Below, one piece after another: positions 8,272 through 17,164 of a stretch of 44,043 nucleotides of DNA. The stretch lies in NCBI GenBank assembly GCA_036521995.1, contig DATDGR010000164.1:1-44043 (forward strand), read 5' to 3'. Source of the DNA: Gp13-AA77 sp036521995. GTDB lineage: Bacteria > Acidobacteriota > Terriglobia > UBA7540. How positions within the stretch are numbered: position 1 is the first letter of the stretch; each line of letters opens with the position of its first letter. A program made the translations under genes and the position numbers. The notes beneath the pieces were generated by a model, which was given only the letters and a program-made list of their open reading frames with translations, did no database searches and was not told the origin of the DNA.

Positions 8272-9543
8272 GTGTTGACGGCCCTGGTTGCCATCACGGC
8301 CATTGTTCTGCTTGCAGCTGTGGCTCTCATCGCGGTCATCATCTTCAGAGTCCTGGTTCGCGGGCTGCGCGGGTCGCTCTTCGACCGCGCCCTGACCAAC
8401 AACCGGACGTCTCTTCCGCCCGAGTATGAGCTGCCTCGCTATCTGGAGCCTTCTTCGGGCCCGCCAGACCCCGCCCTCCGATGGCCAGGCTGGGACGGCT
8501 GGTATTTTTTCATGATTCCCGATGATCACAACCTACCGGTGAAGATGGTTCGGGCCAGCATCATGACCGGGCTCTACGGCCTCCAAGGGGTCGATGATTA
8601 CCAGGAGCTCCTGTTGCGGCTTTCGACTTTTGACGCGGTCGAACACCTGGTCTTGACTCCCACCGAGATTGCTGCCACAGGTGGCACGGAAAGGACAAAC
8701 TATCTTTCCCATCGATACTTGCCCAAGCGCTCCGACCTATCCATAAAGCGTGACACTTTGGACGTGGCCGTGACGGGTGCAAAGGTCAGTCAGGATCAAA
8801 GAACCCAGTTGTATGGCAGAATCCAGGGCTCCTGGCCCGACTACCGGTTCGAGTTCATCAACCCCGAGGCCGAGATCAAGATCTCGCTCGCGTGCAAGGC
8901 CCGGAACATCGTGTGGTGGGCTGACATCCCCGAAGTGTTCACGTATTTCGCCGCCTTCGGAGACTTCGAAGGAACGATCACTTACCGACGCGGTACCCAT
9001 AAGGACCATCCCGAGGACTTGATGCACCGGGAGGAAACCTATGCGCTGAGGGGCAGAGGCTCGTTCGAGCACGGGTGCGCGCGGCGGCCGTTTGATTTCG
9101 ATAGCTTCTGGTTTCCGGTCCGAGCTATTGGTGCCATCATGCCGCGGTTTAAGGCGATCCGCTATCAGTACGAACTGTTCCTTGGCGACCAGGATCTTCA
9201 CGGCGGCTTCATGCTGGCGCGAGGCTTCGGAATCAACTTTCGCAACCTCGGCGGTTTCTATCTGGACGGCACCTACCGGCGGATCAAGAACGTGAGAATC
9301 GCGTACTTCCAAGGTGAGGATAACGAAGTCGGGAACTGTCAGGGAGTCGGCTCGGCCACGTTTCACAGAAAGTGGAAGGTGCGGGCCGTGACCGACGACG
9401 GCATCCTGGAGTATACGGGGCGAAGGGATTTCCCGCCCGCCGGGATCAGCTCAAACATGACGTATTACAATTTCTCATACGCCGGCACCTACGCAGGGAA
9501 GGCCATCAGCGGAAGAGGCTACGGTGAGTATCTCAGCATGTAG
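8272..9543 (+). CDS. Membrane-anchored lipocalin-like protein (CrtC/AttH/DUF6670-style), unknown function
   Basis: 423 residues starting at GTG (a TTG follows directly). One N-terminal membrane helix (about 3-27) precedes a long soluble domain with many beta strands and aromatic residues. The C-terminus ends ...AGKAISGRGYGEYLSM; a GxGYxE ending is characteristic of the two-barrel lipocalin-like folds of AttH, CrtC and related DUFs, and such proteins bind or hydrate hydrophobic molecules. That relation is my inference from the ending and strand pattern. The central segment holds WWADIPEVFTYFAAFGDFEG and YQYELFLGDQDLHGGFMLA. It lies between two small membrane proteins in the redox operon, which fits a role in presenting a hydrophobic substrate to the flavoproteins. 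Confidence 0.65.
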   Translation: MLTALVAITAIVLLAAVALIAVIIFRVLVRGLRGSLFDRALTNNRTSLPPEYELPRYLEPSSGPPDPALRWPGWDGWYFFMIPDDHNLPVKMVRASIMTGLYGLQGVDDYQELLLRLSTFDAVEHLVLTPTEIAATGGTERTNYLSHRYLPKRSDLSIKRDTLDVAVTGAKVSQDQRTQLYGRIQGSWPDYRFEFINPEAEIKISLACKARNIVWWADIPEVFTYFAAFGDFEGTITYRRGTHKDHPEDLMHREETYALRGRGSFEHGCARRPFDFDSFWFPVRAIGAIMPRFKAIRYQYELFLGDQDLHGGFMLARGFGINFRNLGGFYLDGTYRRIKNVRIAYFQGEDNEVGNCQGVGSATFHRKWKVRAVTDDGILEYTGRRDFPPAGISSNMTYYNFSYAGTYAGKAISGRGYGEYLSM

Positions 9544-9598
9544 GCGTAGCACCCCGACCGACGGTGTGACGTTCTGAGTGTGACCCAAGAGGAGAATC

Positions 9599-9988
9599 AT
9601 GGGCGAAAGCTTCTACAAGAGGATGTTCCTGGTGGGGGCGTTGTGGAACGTCGCAGGCGGTGCGTTTATCGTGGCTGCGACCTCGTGGATTTTCTCCAGC
9701 GCCGGCCTTCTGCCGCCGAGCCCACCGGTCTACTACGATGCCTGGATCGCGCTTCTCCTCACCTTCGGCATCGGGTACTTCATGGTTTGGAAGGACATGT
9801 ACGGCAACAAGAATATCGTGATTTTGGGGATCATCGGCAAGCTGGCGTTTGCGGCCGTTTTCTTCTACAACCTGGCGGCCTTCAGCGGGCAAGTGCCGCC
9901 GCTTTTCCTGATACCGGTCATCGGTGATCTGGTGTTCGTCGTTCTGTATTGGATGTTTCTGAGCTTCGCCAAGCGAACCGGGCGATAG
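9599..9988 (+). CDS. Small four-helix membrane protein, unknown
   Basis: 129 residues with four predicted helices: VGALWNVAGGAFIVAATSWIF (about 12-32), AWIALLLTFGIGYFMVW (about 48-64), IVILGIIGKLAFAAVFFYNL (about 73-92) and LFLIPVIGDLVFVVLYWMFL (about 101-120). A clear AGAGGAG ribosome binding site precedes ATG. It resembles small uncharacterised membrane proteins of the DoxX/DUF4345 size class, but I cannot place it in a family. It sits directly before the first GMC oxidoreductase, with 35 bases between them if that gene starts at GTG 10024, or an overlap if it starts at ATG 9949. Confidence 0.75.
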   Translation: MGESFYKRMFLVGALWNVAGGAFIVAATSWIFSSAGLLPPSPPVYYDAWIALLLTFGIGYFMVWKDMYGNKNIVILGIIGKLAFAAVFFYNLAAFSGQVPPLFLIPVIGDLVFVVLYWMFLSFAKRTGR

Positions 9989-10023
9989 CGGCGAATCGGG
10001 CTCTCGAAGCAAACGGGTGGCGC

Positions 10024-11697
10024 GTGCTGAAGCAGGCGTACGACACGGTGATCATCGGCTCCGGCTTTGGCGGATCGGTGATGGCTTGCCGCCTCGCCGA
10101 GGCCCAAGGGACTGAAGTCAGAGCTGGCCGTCGCAAGGGCGTCTCGCTCTGTGTTCTCGAACGTGGCAAGCGATATCATCGCGCTGAGTTTCCCCGCGAC
10201 CTGGCCCGCACTAAGGATTGGTTCTGGCGAAACGGAGGCAGGGAGGGCTGGCGCGGGTTGTTCGAGTTCAGATCCTTCGACGGGATCAGCGTGCTGTGCG
10301 GGAGCGGTGTCGGCGGGACCTCCTTGGTCTATCTGGACGTGCAGTTGGATGCCTTCCCGACAACCCTCCGGAACGCGCGCTGGCCGAAGTCGGTGGACTG
10401 GACACGGGAGCTGCCCGGATACTACCGCAAGATCGTCGAAATGCTTCACCCCAGCCCCATACCTGAACCTCCATTGAAGACGCTGGCGCTGAAAGCCGGC
10501 GCGGATGGAGTGGGTGCCGGAGGACGTTTCAGCCTGGTTCCCTTGGCCATCTACTGGGGGCGACATGGCGGCCAGCCGGGCGTCCTCGATAACGATCCGT
10601 ACGGGCGTGGCGGGCCGCCGCAGATGGCTTGCCAGAACTGTGGCGAGTGCTTCATTGGGTGCAACACGCACTCGAAGAACACGATGGATCTCACCTACCT
10701 GTGGCAGGCCGAGCGCGCCGGCGCGGAGGTCTATTCCCAGCATCGGGTGAGCGGGATAGAACCGAATCCGAAGAGCCACCCGATTTGTCCGGACGGCTAC
10801 ACCCTTCACTACGACGATCTGCGATGGAATTTCCCCGGCACCGTTTGCGCGAGCAACGTGATTGTTGCCGCAGGCACACTGGGATCTACTGAACTGCTCC
10901 TGCGCAACAAGCATGGTCACGGTCATGGACGCGCCCGGACGCCCGCCACCCTGCCTGATCTCAGTCCGATGCTGGGCAAGCACTTTTCCGGCAACGGCGA
11001 CTTTGGCGCGCTCGCCTTTAAGACCGAACGCCTCACGGAGCCGATGAACGGTCCGACCATCACGGCGAAGATCGATTTTCACGACCGGTTCGACGGGCAC
11101 GGGTTTATTGTTCAAGATGGCGGCATCCCGGATTTCCTGCGGGCCAACCTGCAACTTCTGCCGGGAGGCCTGGCTTCGGGGCGCCGATGGTGGCGCTTTC
11201 TGCAGGACCTGTTTCGAGGCGTCGGGGGCCGCGGTTTGGCCGAGGCCGTCTTCAACACCCTGGATTTTGACGCCCTTCGGTCTGTGTTGCCCTATCTGGT
11301 GATGGGCATCGACGCGGCCGACGGAGAGATGTCCGTCGACGATGAGGGCAATCTCGAGATCCACTGGCCGTACGAAAACAGCTTGCCCTTCTTCCGGGAG
11401 ATCGAGAAGACGTTGCGCGAGATTTCGGAGTCGCCGGAGCTCAAGGCCAATCTCTTCCTGAACCCCACCTGGTCGACGGACAAACAACTCATTACGGTTC
11501 ATCCACTCGGGGGGTGCCCTATGGGTGACCACATCACGCAGGGCGTGGTTGATCCCGCCGGGGCCGTGTTCAACTATCCGGGTCTGTATGTCGTCGACGG
11601 TTCTATCGTGCCGTCCGCTATCGGTCCGAACCCCTCGAAGACGATCGGGGCCCTGGCGGAAAGAGCCGCCGACCACATGATCCAGAGAGGGTTGTAA
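10024..11697 (+). CDS. GMC-family FAD oxidoreductase, cholesterol-oxidase-like, with four-Cys motif
   Basis: A flavoprotein alcohol oxidase or dehydrogenase (558 residues from GTG 10024). The FAD Rossmann motif VIIGSGFGGSVMACRLAEA starts near residue 10. CGSGVGGTSLVY near residue 98 is the GMC signature. The C-terminus has HPLGGCPMGD (catalytic His) and PNPSKTIGALAERA (catalytic Asn), as in class I cholesterol oxidases. A central CQNCGECFIGC (bases 10630-10662) has the CX2CX2CX3C spacing of a ferredoxin-type cluster site; related long-chain-alcohol and cholesterol oxidase relatives carry similar Cys-rich loops. GTG was chosen because an upstream ATG (9949) would overlap the preceding gene by 40 bases. 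Compared with its partner at 13147 it has an insertion of about ten residues after the Rossmann helix. The substrate is unknown, probably a hydrophobic alcohol. Confidence 0.85.
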   Translation: MLKQAYDTVIIGSGFGGSVMACRLAEAQGTEVRAGRRKGVSLCVLERGKRYHRAEFPRDLARTKDWFWRNGGREGWRGLFEFRSFDGISVLCGSGVGGTSLVYLDVQLDAFPTTLRNARWPKSVDWTRELPGYYRKIVEMLHPSPIPEPPLKTLALKAGADGVGAGGRFSLVPLAIYWGRHGGQPGVLDNDPYGRGGPPQMACQNCGECFIGCNTHSKNTMDLTYLWQAERAGAEVYSQHRVSGIEPNPKSHPICPDGYTLHYDDLRWNFPGTVCASNVIVAAGTLGSTELLLRNKHGHGHGRARTPATLPDLSPMLGKHFSGNGDFGALAFKTERLTEPMNGPTITAKIDFHDRFDGHGFIVQDGGIPDFLRANLQLLPGGLASGRRWWRFLQDLFRGVGGRGLAEAVFNTLDFDALRSVLPYLVMGIDAADGEMSVDDEGNLEIHWPYENSLPFFREIEKTLREISESPELKANLFLNPTWSTDKQLITVHPLGGCPMGDHITQGVVDPAGAVFNYPGLYVVDGSIVPSAIGPNPSKTIGALAERAADHMIQRGL

Positions 11698-11727
11698 GAG
11701 GTTTAGCCAAGACAAGGAGGAAAGTCC

Positions 11728-13083
11728 GTGCCCGATCTCAGCGTCACAAACTGGTTTGGAAACTTGGTCTCGCATCCGCAAGTTCTGGTCGAAGCAAACT
11801 CGATCGATGACGTCGTCGCTGTTCTGAAGGACCCTGTCAAATATCCCTCTCCGGTGCGCGCCGTTGGCTCCGGCCACTCCACCACGCGCTGCGGCATAGC
11901 CGACGGCGGAACCATGATCAAGATGACGTCGATGAATCGCGTTCTGAGTTATACGGCGGACACCGTCACCGCCCAGGCGGGAGCGCTCTACATCGATATC
12001 GCCAAGGAGCTCGAGAAGCAGCAGAAGCAGGTCTACGTCAACACCGAGATTGGCAACCTGACCCTGGGAAGCGCGGCCTGCACGGGAACCAAGGACGCCT
12101 CCATGCCGGGCGAATACGGGCAGGTCGGCTCTTACATCGCCCACGTCAAGATGGTTCTGCCTTCGGGCGACATCCTGGAAGTCGATGAGACCCAGGCCGA
12201 CCTGTTGCAGAAGGTCCGATCGAGTTATGGGTTGTTCGGAATCGTGGTCGAGGCCACCCTCCGCGTTCGTTCACTGGTTCCGATGGCGGTCTACCACGAG
12301 ACCTATTCGCTCGCAGACTTCGTCCAGAAGCTGCCCGAGCTCAAGGCCCGCAATGAGTCCATGATGTTCTACATGTTTCCCTTCGAGGACCTCATCACCA
12401 TCGAGTTTCGGAGATACAACCCCGCCGCGACCGGCAGTCCGAATCGCATCATCTGGCCCTTGCGCAATTACCTGTGGGGATCGGCCGGCCCGGCTTTCTG
12501 CCACCACGTGGAAGCGGACATTTCCGACCGGACCATTCGCTACGGCGTGATCGATGGCTTCTGCGCTCTGTGGCGTTTCAAGCTGACCAACCTGATTCAC
12601 AGCGATTACACTATCGCCGCCGACGAGATGATTCGCTATCCTGACGTCTCTGATAATCGCCGTTACACTTTCAGCTTTTATGCCTTCCCGGAGGAAACCT
12701 ATCCCGCCACCTTGTCGGCGTACTTTCAGTTCTGCAAGGATTATGACCGGCAGAAAGGCTACCGCTCCAACATGCTGACGGTGGGCTACCGCGTGGCTAA
12801 GGACCAGGCCTCTTTGCTGTCGTACTCTTATGACGGAACCGCGATGACCATTGACCCGGTTTCCACGGCCAATCCCGGATGGGACACCTTTCTGGCTGCT
12901 TACAACCAGTTCTGCGCCGATCAGGGCGGGAGCCCATTGCTGAATCAGACCGACTCCGTCACCCGGGCCCAGGCGCAGAAGGGTCTCGGAGAACGCCTGC
13001 GGACCTTCGCCGAGATCCGGAAGACGTACGATCCCAATAACCGTCTGTTGAACCCGTTTTTCCAGGATCTGCTGGCCGAGTGA
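11728..13083 (+). CDS. VAO-type FAD-linked oxidase (ALO/gulonolactone oxidase-like)
   Basis: 451 residues, starting at GTG with a near-perfect AAGGAGGA ribosome binding site. The N-terminal PCMH-type FAD domain (about 15-190) contains VGSGHSTTRCGI; the His of GSGHS is the usual residue for covalent FAD attachment in L-gulonolactone and arabinonolactone oxidases. A glycine-rich segment GNLTLGSAACTGTKDASM follows. The C-terminal half ends KTYDPNNRLLNPFFQDLL, matching the FLNPYLRDLL-type tail of the ALO domain. Members oxidise aldonolactones, alditols or sterols; the substrate here is not determined. It is sandwiched between two GMC oxidoreductases with gaps of 30 and 63 bases, so the three flavoproteins almost certainly act on the same or consecutive substrates. 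Confidence 0.85.
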   Translation: MPDLSVTNWFGNLVSHPQVLVEANSIDDVVAVLKDPVKYPSPVRAVGSGHSTTRCGIADGGTMIKMTSMNRVLSYTADTVTAQAGALYIDIAKELEKQQKQVYVNTEIGNLTLGSAACTGTKDASMPGEYGQVGSYIAHVKMVLPSGDILEVDETQADLLQKVRSSYGLFGIVVEATLRVRSLVPMAVYHETYSLADFVQKLPELKARNESMMFYMFPFEDLITIEFRRYNPAATGSPNRIIWPLRNYLWGSAGPAFCHHVEADISDRTIRYGVIDGFCALWRFKLTNLIHSDYTIAADEMIRYPDVSDNRRYTFSFYAFPEETYPATLSAYFQFCKDYDRQKGYRSNMLTVGYRVAKDQASLLSYSYDGTAMTIDPVSTANPGWDTFLAAYNQFCADQGGSPLLNQTDSVTRAQAQKGLGERLRTFAEIRKTYDPNNRLLNPFFQDLLAE

Positions 13084-13146
13084 CCACCAGGGGCCCGGCG
13101 TCCGGGCCTGCGGGTACCTGGAACCAAGCACAAGGTCAGCTCCGGA

Positions 13147-14739
13147 ATGAAAGCCTCTTACGATGTCGTTGTGGTGGGCTCCGGCTTTGGCGGCGCGATC
13201 ACCGCCTGCCGCCTAGCGCAGGCGGGCAGGTCCGTCTGCGTTCTCGAGCGCGGAAGAAGGTGGCGAAAGACCGATTTCCCCAGGTCGCCCGGCGAGGTCG
13301 CCCGATCCTTCTGGAGGGAAGACGAGAGTTTCGGATTCCTGGAGTACAAGGTTTTCAAGCGCATCGATGTGATCCAGGGCTGCGGGGTCGGCGGAGGTTC
13401 GTTGCACTACTTCAACGTCCACCTCCGGACGCCGGCCGCGATCTTCTCTTCCAACGCGTGGCCTCGAGAAGTCACCAGGCCCGTCCTCGAACCCTACTAC
13501 GCTCGCGCCGAAGAGGTGTTGGGGTCGAATCCCTTGAGTCCGCCCGAGGGCCGCGAAATGCCTTTTCGAACCCAGGCGTTCCTGGCCGCGGCGGCCGCTT
13601 CGGGGCGAAAGCCCGAATTGGTTCCGATTGGAGTCTACACCGGCAGGGACCGGCTCAACCCGCACAGTGGCGTTCCGCAAACCGCTTGCGATTACTCCGG
13701 CGATTGCTTGCTCGGCTGCGACTTGCATGCCAAGAATACTCTGGACATCACTTACATCGCGGTAGCCGAGGCGAACGGAGCCAACGTCTTCCCGCTGCAC
13801 CCGGTTAAGAAAATTGAGCCTTCGAACGGGGGCGGCTATCGCGTCCATTTTCATCGTCTCGACCCGGCCGATCCCAGGCGTGCCGAACCGGGTTCCGTGA
13901 CGGGCCGGCAGGTAGTGCTGGCCGCAGGAACTTTGGGAACCACCGAACTTCTGCTGCGCTGTCGCGACATTCATCGAACTTTGCCCGATCTTGGCCCCGC
14001 GCTCGGATCGCGATTCTCCGGCAACGGCGACTTTCTGCTGGCGGCCACCCTGGACGCCGATCGTCAGATCGACCCGGGCGTGGGTCCGAGCATCACGGCC
14101 GGGGCGGACTTTTCCACGGCCAACAACGAGATCTTCGTCGAGGACCTCGGCTTCCCGGAATCATTCATGTGGCTTCTGGAAGGAGCGATACCCACTTCCA
14201 GCCATCTGGTGAATCTGCTCAGAGCGGCAAAGTCTTATGTGCTCGACACCCTCGGGCTCGGTTCTGGCCGCATCGCCTTCGAGGCGGACCGTCTCTTCCG
14301 CGGCGGAGCGACCACCAAGCTCCTGCCTTACCTCGCCATGGGAACTGACGCCGCCGACGGTCGTCTCAAGCTGAGTGACGGGTCGATCGACATCGAGTGG
14401 AGTCCTCGCAAGAGCCGGCAGTTGTTCGCCGAAATCGAGCAAGCCTTGAAGGATCTCAGCGGCCAATTGCACGGCAAATACGAGACCAGCTTGCTTTGGC
14501 GCTGGCCCTTGCGAAAGCTGCTGACGGCCCACCCCTTGGGCGGGTGTCCCATGGGAGACGACGCCGCTTCGAGCGTCGTCCGCCATCAGGGTGAGCTCTG
14601 GCGCTACTCCAATCTCTACGTCGCCGACGGTTCGGCGATTCCGTCGGCGCTCTCGGTGAACCCTTCCTTGACCATCAGTGCCCTGGCTGAACGCGTGGCC
14701 TTCTGGATACTGCACGGGCACGATCTGGAATTGGCCTAG
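13147..14739 (+). CDS. Second GMC-family FAD oxidoreductase, cholesterol-oxidase-like
   Basis: 530 residues, clearly paralogous to the product at 10024. The Rossmann motif VVVGSGFGGAITACRLAQAG begins near residue 7; CGVGGGSLHY is the GMC signature. HPLGGCPMGDD and VNPSLTISALAERV supply the catalytic His and Asn. In the Cys-rich loop it reads CDYSGDCLLGC (bases 13687-13719), so the second Cys of the paralogue's four is Ser. If the loop binds a metal cluster in the first protein, this one may not, or may bind a three-Cys form. It is the last gene of the operon; its stop is 260 bases from the convergent PQQ dehydrogenase. The pair may have arisen by duplication and then split roles, for example catalysis and electron transfer. 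Confidence 0.85.
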   Translation: MKASYDVVVVGSGFGGAITACRLAQAGRSVCVLERGRRWRKTDFPRSPGEVARSFWREDESFGFLEYKVFKRIDVIQGCGVGGGSLHYFNVHLRTPAAIFSSNAWPREVTRPVLEPYYARAEEVLGSNPLSPPEGREMPFRTQAFLAAAAASGRKPELVPIGVYTGRDRLNPHSGVPQTACDYSGDCLLGCDLHAKNTLDITYIAVAEANGANVFPLHPVKKIEPSNGGGYRVHFHRLDPADPRRAEPGSVTGRQVVLAAGTLGTTELLLRCRDIHRTLPDLGPALGSRFSGNGDFLLAATLDADRQIDPGVGPSITAGADFSTANNEIFVEDLGFPESFMWLLEGAIPTSSHLVNLLRAAKSYVLDTLGLGSGRIAFEADRLFRGGATTKLLPYLAMGTDAADGRLKLSDGSIDIEWSPRKSRQLFAEIEQALKDLSGQLHGKYETSLLWRWPLRKLLTAHPLGGCPMGDDAASSVVRHQGELWRYSNLYVADGSAIPSALSVNPSLTISALAERVAFWILHGHDLELA

Positions 14740-14799
14740 CCGGAGTAGGCTTCATAGCTAGCCTCTTCCACCGGGGTTCCTCCCAAGCACACCAGCCTT

Positions 14800-14960
14800 G
14801 TCATTCTGAGCCGGTTCGATCTTCCCTGGCGAACCGTCCCATTCGCTGCACTCAGGGGCAGGCTCTGAGTGTGGCGGAGGAGCTCCGGGTAAAAGTCAGC
14901 GAAGAATCTGCTTTGTGCCTACAGGATTCTTCGTCGCCTTTGGCTGCTCAGAATAACAGG
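14800..14960. repeat. Intergenic repeat with inverted ends (CATTCTGAG...CTCAGAAT)
   Basis: Starts GTCATTCTGAG and ends CTCAGAATAACAGG, with internal GAAGAATCTG and GGATTCTTCG arms, giving nested inverted repeats. Related sequences occur at 34651-34747 and 36411-36465. It fills the space between the convergent redox operon and the PQQ dehydrogenase and may serve as a bidirectional terminator. Confidence 0.6.
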
Positions 14961-14998
14961 CCAGGTCGTTTCACCAAGCCGTTCGACCGGCTCGTGCC

Positions 14999-17116
14999 TC
15001 ACCTCGGTAGCGCAAACGCCACGTAGCTCCCGCCTGAAGGAGCGCCCCACTTCCCGCCACCTGCCGCGATAACCACAAACTGCCTTCCGTCTGCCTCGTA
15101 AGTCGCTGGGGTGGCGGTGCCGGCGGCGGGCAGCACCGTCTCCCACAAGAGCTTCCCGGTGGCCTTGTCATACGCGTGAAACTTTTTGTCGCGATTCGTG
15201 GCGCCGATGAACAACAATCCTCCTGCCGTCACTACAGCTCCGCCATAATTTTCGCTGCCCGTGTTGCCCATTCCTTTCGCGGCGAGCTCAGGGAACTGGC
15301 CGAACGGAATTCTCCAACTGAACTCTCCGGTGTCCAGGCTGATGGCATTTAGCGTCCCCCAAGGAGGCTCGATCGCAGGGTACCCATCCGGATCCACGAA
15401 CTTGTTGTAGCCGTCGCTTGTGTACTTGAGCGGGCTTGCCAGCTGGGCGCTGGCCGGCGTGGCGAATTCCCTGTCTTGGCCGGTCGCCAGGTAGTGGGCC
15501 ACTGCATTGAGGGCGTCTTGTCCCAGCCGGGCGAAACTCGGCATGCGGTTGCCGCCTTCGCGGACGATTTTGGCAATCTGATCTTCCTTATACTTGGCCC
15601 CGATGCTGATGAGAGACGGAAACTCCGGCGGAGTTCCCCGCATGTCCGTGCGATGACAGTTGGCGCAGAGGGCGGCGTAGAGCTGGCGGCTGCTGGCCTC
15701 GGCGGGGGTCTTCGGCCGGTCCACCAGGCGCAGAATCCAGGCCATTTCATTGGAATTCACGTACAACAGGCCCGTCTCAGGGTCGAACGCCGGCCCACCC
15801 CATTCACTGCCTCCGTCAAAGCCGGGGAACACCACCGTGCCTTGCAGACTTGGAGGCGTAAACTGGTCGCCGCTCCGGACTTTCCTCAGTTGGTCAAGCA
15901 CTGCCCGGTGCACCTCCGGAGTCCGGTTGGTGACCATGTCTTCGGTGAATCGCTGGCGCGCGAACGGAGGCGGTTTTAGCGGAAGGGGCTGGGTTGGCGC
16001 TGTCACTTCGCCGTCGACGTCGGACGCCGGTACGGGGCGATACTCAACGGGAAACAGCGGCCGGCCCGTTTCCCGGTCTAGGACAAAAACGAACCCGGAC
16101 TTAGTGGTCTGGGCCACAGCATCCACCAGCCGTCCGTCGCGCCTGACGGTGACCAGGCTGGGCGCCGCGGGAAAATCGCGGTCCCAGAGGTCATGCCGGA
16201 CGCCTTGAAAGTGCCAGACTCGCTCGCCGGTATTGGCCTTCAACGCAATCACGCAGTTCGCAAACAGATCGTCCCCGAGCCGGTTGGCGCCATAAAAGTC
16301 GAAAGCGGCCGATCCCGTGGCCGCAAACACCAGACCGCGCTGTGCGTCGAGGCTCAGGCCTGCCCAATCATTCACGCCGCCCGTGTACGTCCAGGCGTCC
16401 TTGGGCCAGGTGTCGTAGCCGTACTCGCCCGGACGAGGAATCGTGTGAAACGTCCAGCGAATCTTCCCCGTGCGTACGTCGTAGGCCCGAATGTCGCCGG
16501 GAGAGGCGGGCAGGTCCTCGCTGACGATGCTGCCCATGATCAGGAGATCCTTGTAGACCACGCCCGGGCTGGTCGATGAGATGCTTTGCTCATCGGGGTT
16601 GCGTCCCAGCCCCTCACGCAGATCCACCCGCCCGGAATCTCCGAAACTCGCTACGGGCAGGCCCGTGTCGGCGTCGATAGCGTACAGGTACTGCCGGACG
16701 GCGTAGAACACGCGGCGGTCGTTCCCGCCCTCCCAGTAATTCACGCCCCGGTTACGAGGCTTGTACCCCAGCCGCTCGCCACGATTCGGATCAAAACTCC
16801 AGCGCAGCCTGCCGGTAGCGGCGTCCAGTGCGATCAGGCGCAACTTCGGAGTGGTGGCATAGAGGACGCCATGCACCACGATCGAGTTGCACTCCATCTC
16901 GGAGTCCGGGAAGGCGTCGCCGGAATCGTAGGTCCAGGCCACAGCGAGCCGGGAGACGTTCTCGCGATTGATCTCGCGAAGCGAAGAATAGTGGATGTTG
17001 TCGAGACCACCGCCATAGACGTTCCATTCGCGATAGCCGGAGGAAGGCGCGGTCCGCTCCTGGCCCGGCCCCGAATGGGCACCAAGCATCAGCATTAAAC
17101 CGACGATTAGGTGCAT
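14999..17116 (-). CDS. PQQ-dependent dehydrogenase (glucose dehydrogenase-like) with embedded cytochrome c domain
   Basis: A periplasmic quinoprotein of about 705 residues. An eight-bladed propeller is suggested by repeated tryptophan-docking segments such as ATGRLRWSFD, TGKIRWTFH, TGERVWHF and TGKLLWETVLPA. Within the C-terminal third (roughly residues 470-560) is a cytochrome c insertion with heme motif CANCH (bases 15653-15667) and a distal Met in RMPSFARL. This layout is known from acidobacterial PQQ dehydrogenases that pass electrons through their own heme. I prefer the ATG at 17116, with AAGGT five bases upstream and a signal peptide MHLIVGLMLMLGAHS; the frame is open to an ATG at 17164, which lacks a ribosome binding site. 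No pqq biosynthesis genes are in the window. It converges on the flavoprotein operon. Confidence 0.88.
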   Translation of the reverse strand: MHLIVGLMLMLGAHSGPGQERTAPSSGYREWNVYGGGLDNIHYSSLREINRENVSRLAVAWTYDSGDAFPDSEMECNSIVVHGVLYATTPKLRLIALDAATGRLRWSFDPNRGERLGYKPRNRGVNYWEGGNDRRVFYAVRQYLYAIDADTGLPVASFGDSGRVDLREGLGRNPDEQSISSTSPGVVYKDLLIMGSIVSEDLPASPGDIRAYDVRTGKIRWTFHTIPRPGEYGYDTWPKDAWTYTGGVNDWAGLSLDAQRGLVFAATGSAAFDFYGANRLGDDLFANCVIALKANTGERVWHFQGVRHDLWDRDFPAAPSLVTVRRDGRLVDAVAQTTKSGFVFVLDRETGRPLFPVEYRPVPASDVDGEVTAPTQPLPLKPPPFARQRFTEDMVTNRTPEVHRAVLDQLRKVRSGDQFTPPSLQGTVVFPGFDGGSEWGGPAFDPETGLLYVNSNEMAWILRLVDRPKTPAEASSRQLYAALCANCHRTDMRGTPPEFPSLISIGAKYKEDQIAKIVREGGNRMPSFARLGQDALNAVAHYLATGQDREFATPASAQLASPLKYTSDGYNKFVDPDGYPAIEPPWGTLNAISLDTGEFSWRIPFGQFPELAAKGMGNTGSENYGGAVVTAGGLLFIGATNRDKKFHAYDKATGKLLWETVLPAAGTATPATYEADGRQFVVIAAGGGKWGAPSGGSYVAFALPR

Positions 17117-17164
17117 CGCTACCTTCGCCGGGTCGTTCGTTTTTCGAGCTGGCGATCGCCCCAT

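Noticed and set aside
9949..10023. ATG at 9949 as the start of the first GMC oxidoreductase
   Set aside because: It would overlap the small membrane protein by 40 bases and add residues before the Rossmann strand; GTG 10024 fits better, though the longer form cannot be excluded.
9865..12144. 759-residue minus-strand frame across the redox operon
   Set aside because: It is an antisense shadow of three clear flavoprotein and membrane genes.
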